A DNA stretch of 64,000 bases from assembly GCF_039539965.1 (NCBI RefSeq), contig NZ_BAABED010000001.1, positions 744,001 to 808,000 of the forward strand, read 5' to 3'. The stretch's first letter is position 1; every line of letters begins with the position of its first letter. The translations under genes were made by a program, and so were the position numbers. This stretch comes from Arthrobacter methylotrophus (lineage in GTDB: Bacteria > Actinomycetota > Actinomycetes > Actinomycetales > Micrococcaceae). Of the stretch, positions 59,655-64,000 are shown piece by piece. Below the pieces are notes generated by a model, which was not told the origin of the DNA, did not search any database, and was given only the letters and a program-made list of their open reading frames with translations.

Positions 59655-61055
59655 ATGTCACAGTCGATCGCAGCCAATCCTGACCGGCTCCTGCCCGCTG
59701 ATCCCGGGACGCGCAGCATTGCGCGTTCCTTGCTGGAACGCGTTCAGGACCTGCCTATCATCTCCCCACACGGCCACGTTGACGCCGCCGTGATCGAGCA
59801 CAACACCCCGTTCCCTGATCCGGCCGCGCTGCTGGTCAGCCCGGACCATTACGTGACCCGGTTGATCCATGCCAGCGGCGTTTCCATGGACAGGCTGCGA
59901 GCAGGCGGCGCCGCGGACTCCCGGGAGATTTGGCGGACGTTCGTTCAGGCCTGGCCCCTTTTTGAAGGCACGGCGTCCGGCTATTGGCTGCGGACCCAGT
60001 TCGAGAGCGTGTTCACCCTCGGCGCCGACCTTGGCGAAATGTCCGCCGATGCCAGTTACGACGCCATCGCCGCGAAGCTGCGTGAACCGGACTTCCGTCC
60101 CCGCCAGCTCTTCAAGGATTTCAACATCGAGGTCCTGGCCACCACGGACGATCCGCTCGACAACCTCGCCAGCCACCGGGCCCTCGCCGATGACCCCTCC
60201 TTCAATGGCCGGGTGCTGCCGACCTTCCGGCCCGATGCCTACCTGAACATCGCGCACCCCAGCTGGAGTGCCAACGTTGAGCGGCTGATCGAGGCCGCCG
60301 GCGACGGAGCCACCGGTTACTCCGGCTACCTCAAGGCCCTGGAAAACCGCCGTCGCTATTTTGTGGACCACGGGGCGGTCTCCGCGGACCACGGCGTGCT
60401 GACCCCGGCCACGCTCAAACTCGACGCCGCGGAAGCCGGACGGATCTTCGAACTCGCCCGCGCCGGAAAGGCCACCGCGCAGGACCGCAACACCTTCGAA
60501 GCGCACATGATGTACCAGATGGCCCGGATGTCCGTTGAAGATGGCTTGGTCATGACCATCCATCCCGGTTCCTTCCGCAACCACCACCAGCCCACCTTCG
60601 ACGCGTACGGCGCGGACACCGGGCACGACATCCCGTTCGCGACCAACTACACCGAGGCGATCCGGCCGCTACTGCAGGACTTCGGCACGGCCAAGGACTT
60701 CCACCTGGTCCTGTTCACCCTGGACGAGACCGTATTCTCCCGCGAACTGGCCCCGCTGGCAGGGTTCTATCCCTCCGTGTACCTCGGCGCCCCGTGGTGG
60801 TTCCTGGACGCCCCGGATGCGATGCTGCGCTTCCGCTCCGCCGTCACCGAAACCACTGGATTCTCCCGCTCGTCCGGCTTCATCGACGACACGCGCGCTT
60901 TCTGCTCCATCCCCGCCCGGCACGACGCCTCCCGCCGGATCGAAGCTTCGTTCCTGGCCCGCCTCGTCGCCGAGCACCGCGTCAGCGAAGACCGCGCCCA
61001 TGAACTCATCGTCGACGTCGTCGACTCCTCACCCCGAAGGGTTTTCAAGCTGTGA
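59655..61055 (+). CDS. uxaC: Glucuronate isomerase
   Basis: This 466-residue enzyme converts D-glucuronate to D-fructuronate (and galacturonate to tagaturonate). Diagnostic segments are LPIISPHGHVDAAVIEHNTP, FNIEVLATTDDPLDNLASH, MTIHPGSFRNHHQPTF and YLGAPWWFLDAPDAMLRFR. Length is normal. No ribosome site lies upstream, so the mRNA may be leaderless. Its stop overlaps the start of the next gene (GTGA), giving translational coupling. Confidence 0.95.
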   Translation: MSQSIAANPDRLLPADPGTRSIARSLLERVQDLPIISPHGHVDAAVIEHNTPFPDPAALLVSPDHYVTRLIHASGVSMDRLRAGGAADSREIWRTFVQAWPLFEGTASGYWLRTQFESVFTLGADLGEMSADASYDAIAAKLREPDFRPRQLFKDFNIEVLATTDDPLDNLASHRALADDPSFNGRVLPTFRPDAYLNIAHPSWSANVERLIEAAGDGATGYSGYLKALENRRRYFVDHGAVSADHGVLTPATLKLDAAEAGRIFELARAGKATAQDRNTFEAHMMYQMARMSVEDGLVMTIHPGSFRNHHQPTFDAYGADTGHDIPFATNYTEAIRPLLQDFGTAKDFHLVLFTLDETVFSRELAPLAGFYPSVYLGAPWWFLDAPDAMLRFRSAVTETTGFSRSSGFIDDTRAFCSIPARHDASRRIEASFLARLVAEHRVSEDRAHELIVDVVDSSPRRVFKL

Positions 61056-62470
61056 CCACCGAGCCGAAGCAGCCCGCCGGCCTTCCCCGCTTGAATCGTG
61101 CCGTCAGGCCCCTTGAAAAGGCCCCCGTGCGCATTGTGCACATGGGACTCGGTGCCTTCCACCGTTCGCACCAGGCCTGGTACACGCAGCACGCCGGCGA
61201 CGCCGGGGAGTGGGGCATTGCCGCCTTCACCGGCCGCCGGCCGGACGCCGCGAAGGTCCTGGCCGCACAGGATGGTCTGTACACCGTGGTGGAGCGCGCG
61301 GACGCCGGTGATTCCTTCGAGGTCATTGGCAGCATTGTGGAGGCCGTCGATGGTGCCGACGTCGACCGTTTTGTCCAGCTTCTAGCCGCGCCGCTGACTA
61401 CGCTCATCACCCTGACCATCACCGAGGCGGCTTACCGGCTCGACGTCGACGGCAAGCTGGACAGCCGGGCGCCGGACGTCGCCGCAGACCTCGCTTTGCT
61501 CTCTGGCGGTGTCGGCCGTGCCTCCAGCAAGCCGACGACGCCGTTGGGGCGCCTGGTGCTGGGCCTCGCCGCCCGCCGCGACTCCGACGCCGGCCCCCTT
61601 GCCGTGGTCTGCTGCGACAACCTCTCCAACAACGGGACAGTTGCAAGAAGCGCCGTGATGGGGATGGCCAAGGCAGTCGATGGCGGGCTCGCCGCCTGGG
61701 TCGACGCCAATGTCAGTTTCGTCAGCACCTCCGTTGATCGCATCACGCCACGAACCACAGACGCCGATATCGACGCCGTCGCTGCCGCCTGCGGATACCG
61801 GGACGAATCTCCCGTGGTCACCGAGCCCTTCCATAACTGGGTCCTCAGTGGGGACTTCCCCGCGGGACGCCCCCGCTGGGAAGACGCTGGCGCCGTTTTC
61901 GTCGATGAGATCGAGCCTTACGAGAACCGCAAGCTGTGGCTACTCAACGGCGCCCACTCGCTCCTGGCCTATGCCGGCCAGCTGCTCGGATACAAGACCG
62001 TGGCCGAAGCCCTCGCCGACGACTCATGCCGCCGGGCAGTGGAGGACTTCTGGGACGAGGCCGCCGCCAACCTTGACGGTGCGGACTTGCGCATCCCCGA
62101 GTACCGGGCCGCCCTCCTGGAGCGCTTCGGCAACTCCCGGATTGCGCACCACCTGGCCCAGATTGCCATGGACGGCAGTGCCAAGCTGCGCATGCGGGCG
62201 TTGCCCGTGCTTCGCGCCGAGCGCGCTGCCGGCCGCAGCGGACAAGCGGCTGCGCGGATGATCGCGGCCTGGTCCGCCTATACCGCAACGGCTACCGGCT
62301 TGCAGGACCCGCAAGCGGCTGACATTGCCGCCGCCAATCTGCTCTCCGGCCGTGCCCGGCTCGAAGCCCTGCTAGACCTCCTGGATCCGGAGCTGGGCGC
62401 CGACTCCGGAATCGTGGAGCTCGTAGAGGGTTTGTCCGAGACCTTCGCGGACGCCGGCCACCTCAGCTAA
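61052..62470 (+). CDS. uxuB: Mannitol dehydrogenase family oxidoreductase, probably fructuronate reductase
   Basis: This 472-residue long-chain polyol dehydrogenase has IVHMGLGAFHRSHQAWYTQH (dinucleotide site) and the signature ENRKLWLLNGAHSLLAYAG with the catalytic Lys-Asn-His set. Coupled translation with glucuronate isomerase points to UxuB, which reduces fructuronate to mannonate. Other family members act on tagaturonate, mannitol or arabinitol. No mannonate dehydratase is visible in the window. Confidence 0.88.
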   Translation: MTTEPKQPAGLPRLNRAVRPLEKAPVRIVHMGLGAFHRSHQAWYTQHAGDAGEWGIAAFTGRRPDAAKVLAAQDGLYTVVERADAGDSFEVIGSIVEAVDGADVDRFVQLLAAPLTTLITLTITEAAYRLDVDGKLDSRAPDVAADLALLSGGVGRASSKPTTPLGRLVLGLAARRDSDAGPLAVVCCDNLSNNGTVARSAVMGMAKAVDGGLAAWVDANVSFVSTSVDRITPRTTDADIDAVAAACGYRDESPVVTEPFHNWVLSGDFPAGRPRWEDAGAVFVDEIEPYENRKLWLLNGAHSLLAYAGQLLGYKTVAEALADDSCRRAVEDFWDEAAANLDGADLRIPEYRAALLERFGNSRIAHHLAQIAMDGSAKLRMRALPVLRAERAAGRSGQAAARMIAAWSAYTATATGLQDPQAADIAAANLLSGRARLEALLDLLDPELGADSGIVELVEGLSETFADAGHLS

Positions 62471-62487
62471 TCCACCAAGCAGTTTCG

Positions 62488-62528
62488 ACGGCGCCCGTTG
62501 CCTTCCACGCGAAGGTAGCGGGCGCCGT
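62488..62528 (+). terminator. Hairpin terminator after uxuB
   Basis: ACGGCGCCCG and CGGGCGCCGT form a perfect ten-base outer stem, with CCTTC/GAAGG as an inner stem. The downstream sequence is TGTGT rather than a full T-run. Confidence 0.7.
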
Positions 62529-62542
62529 TGTGTAGGCCGGAA

Positions 62543-62629
62543 TACGTGAGCGTGCGTCTGGCAGGCAGGCGCTATACGTGAGCGAGCGTGTGGCAGGCAG
62601 GCGCTATACGTGAGCGAGCGTGTGGCAGG
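62543..62629 (+). repeat. Tandem 32-bp repeat array ending in a hairpin
   Basis: Two full units and one partial 32-base unit start at 62543, 62575 and 62607, each beginning TACGTGAGCG. The first differs from the second at two bases. The third unit runs into a perfect hairpin, GCGAGCGTGT (62614-62623) with ACACGCTCGC (62632-62641), followed by GCACTTTT. The array holds no gene and lies between the uxuB terminator and the symporter promoter. Confidence 0.85.
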
Positions 62630-62813
62630 ACACACGCTCGCGCACTTTTGGCCGCCTTTTTGCAAACGCTCGCGCACTTTCGAAGGGTTTTGGCTCGACG
62701 CTCCTTCACGTCTTGTGATTGAGCGTCTCAGAGCATGTGACGCCGAACGGCCCCTCGTGTGCCCTCGACCTCTTGTGCGCTACAAGGGGGGTGTGAAAAT
62801 ATATGGAAACTTT

Positions 62814-62853
62814 TGGCAACCGATTGCCGAATAGTTGCCGAAGTGATTAGAAT
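62814..62853 (+). promoter_or_regulatory. LacI-type operator copy 4 with promoter of the symporter gene
   Basis: TGGCAACCGATTGCCG (62814-62829) fits the regulon palindrome at 14 of 16 bases. TTGCCG (62824-62829) is an 18-base spacing from TAGAAT (62848-62853), so the operator overlaps the -35 box. The transcript would have a leader of about 90 bases before the ATG at 62947. Confidence 0.82.
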
Positions 62854-62946
62854 TACATCAATCTTCAACAATCGCAGCCGAAGGCCTGGCCTTCCGTCAT
62901 TCGCAACGCCGGGACCTTGGTGCCGGCCAGGGTAAAGGAGCCCGCA

Positions 62947-64000
62947 ATGAACAAGCTCAGCAAACTCAGCATCTTCGGCTATGGAGCTGGCGACGCCGCC
63001 AACAACCTTGCCTTCACCACGGCCACCATGTTCCTGCTCGTTTACTACACCGACGTCGCTGGGATCTCTGCGGCGGCAGCCGGCACCCTGTTGCTCACTG
63101 TGCGGATCTTCGACGCCTTTGCGGACGTCTTTGCGGGACGGCTGGTTGACCGCGCCTTCAGCAAGCGTTTCGGAAAGTTCCGCCCGTTCATCATGTTTGG
63201 GTCATTTCCCTTGCTGCTCCTGAGCGTTGCGGCCTTTTCCGTGCCGCAGATCAGCCACACGGGAATGCTGCTCTACGCCTACGTGACATACGCGGCCTTG
63301 GGCCTGGCCTACTCGCTGGTGAACATCCCCTACGGTTCCTTGGCGGGCGCTATGACCCAGGACCCCGGCGAGCGTGCCAAGCTGGGGTCCGCCCGCATGG
63401 TTGGCGCCCTCCTGGTCAGTTCGGCCCTCGGCATCTTTGTTGCGCCCCTGATCAAGCCTGGTGCCAATCTGCAGTCCCTGTTCACCACGATCACCCTGGT
63501 CTTCGTCGTGATCGGCGCCGCCCTGTACTTCTTCACCTTCCTGACGGCGAAGGAACGCGTCCACCGCTCAGTACCCAAGGTTTCCTTCAAGCAGAGCATG
63601 GAGACGCTCAAGACCAACCGTCCATTGCTCATGCTGTGCCTGAGCTCCTTCCTCTTCCTGACCGGCTACATGGCACTGTCGTCTGTGCAGCTCTACTACT
63701 TGCGCGACGTCCTGGGCCGGCTGGACCTCTACGCGGTGCTTTCCATCGTCCAGTTGCTGGTGACTTTTATCCTTGCGCCTCTCTTGCCGAGGCTCGTTCG
63801 GAACTTCGGCAAGAAGACCATCTACGTGGTGGCCGGGGCCCTCTCCGTGATGGGCGGCGGGATCGTGTTCTTCGCCCCGGCGGCCATGGTCTGGGTCGGT
63901 TTCTCGGGCCTCCTCTTGAGTATGGTCGGCGTCATGGCCGTCAATATCGTGGTGTGGGCACTCGAATCGGACACTGTGGAATACGGCGAGTGGAAGACCG
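62947..64000 (+). CDS. GPH family sugar:cation symporter (partial, runs off the window)
   Basis: About 351 residues are visible; the gene continues past the window. It starts MNKLSKLSIFGYGAGDAANN and has FADVFAGRLVDRAFSKRFGK and FRPFIMFG, the glycoside-pentoside-hexuronide symporter signature, and ends near DTVEYGEWKT, another GPH motif. ATG 62947 has AAAGGAG upstream. With glucuronate isomerase under the same operator, it is probably a hexuronide or hexuronate carrier. Confidence 0.9.
   Translation, partial: MNKLSKLSIFGYGAGDAANNLAFTTATMFLLVYYTDVAGISAAAAGTLLLTVRIFDAFADVFAGRLVDRAFSKRFGKFRPFIMFGSFPLLLLSVAAFSVPQISHTGMLLYAYVTYAALGLAYSLVNIPYGSLAGAMTQDPGERAKLGSARMVGALLVSSALGIFVAPLIKPGANLQSLFTTITLVFVVIGAALYFFTFLTAKERVHRSVPKVSFKQSMETLKTNRPLLMLCLSSFLFLTGYMALSSVQLYYLRDVLGRLDLYAVLSIVQLLVTFILAPLLPRLVRNFGKKTIYVVAGALSVMGGGIVFFAPAAMVWVGFSGLLLSMVGVMAVNIVVWALESDTVEYGEWKT

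Noticed and set aside
62543..62629. Possible CRISPR array
   Set aside because: The units are directly adjacent with no spacers, only 2.7 copies exist, and no cas genes are near.

Overview
The window looks like chromosomal DNA of a high-GC actinobacterium, most probably an Arthrobacter-type Micrococcaceae (Arthrobacter, Paenarthrobacter or Pseudarthrobacter). This is an inference from frequent GTG and TTG starts with purine-rich ribosome binding sites, a galU / acetyltransferase / SepX-like membrane protein cluster typical of Actinobacteria, and a dense set of sugar and aromatic/heterocycle catabolic operons. No sequence search was possible.

Layout. 1-7.6 kb is housekeeping: the end of a large helicase, a SAF-domain protein, an FmdB-type zinc ribbon preceded by a CIRCE-like operator, 5-formyltetrahydrofolate cyclo-ligase, galU, a GNAT acetyltransferase, a SepX/GlpR-like membrane protein, an NAD-binding reductase and tRNA-Ala(CGC). 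From the tRNA to about 12.9 kb lies a mobile and decayed zone: an IS110 element with a possible bridge-RNA leader, an IS30 element, a frameshifted nucleotidyltransferase module and a broken TetR gene.

12.9-23.8 kb is a flavin-dependent degradation locus. It holds a flavin reductase, a LuxR-type two-component system with a hybrid kinase, a LysR regulator, an FMN reductase, a nitrilase-superfamily hydrolase, a RutA-like monooxygenase, an NCS1 permease, a cyclase-family amidohydrolase and a small Dabb-like protein. A 30-bp promoter segment beside the LysR gene is repeated at the head of the operon, and a chimeric gene relic shows past rearrangement. 23.9-25.2 kb contains decayed aldose 1-epimerase and aldo/keto reductase genes.

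25.4-35.6 kb is a sugar operon on the minus strand: two Gfo/Idh dehydrogenases, two TIM-barrel isomerases, a zinc alcohol dehydrogenase, an ABC importer without its own ATPase, and a divergent ROK repressor. An AraC regulator and a SulP transporter follow. 38.8-49 kb is a second unusual catabolic locus: an amino-acid-type ABC transporter with fused permease and ATPase, its binding protein, an M20 deacylase, a LysR regulator, and a tightly overlapping operon of flavin reductase, HpaB-type monooxygenase, DUF1028 protein, M20 amidohydrolase and aspartase-like lyase.

49.2-54.1 kb holds gluconate uptake and phosphorylation plus two MFS transporters. 54.3-64 kb is a hexuronate/sugar-acid regulon: two TIM-barrel/Gfo-Idh gene pairs, a LacI regulator, glucuronate isomerase, a mannitol-dehydrogenase-family reductase and a truncated GPH symporter. 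Four promoters there share a 16-bp palindrome close to TGGCAACCGGTTGCCA, the probable LacI operator.
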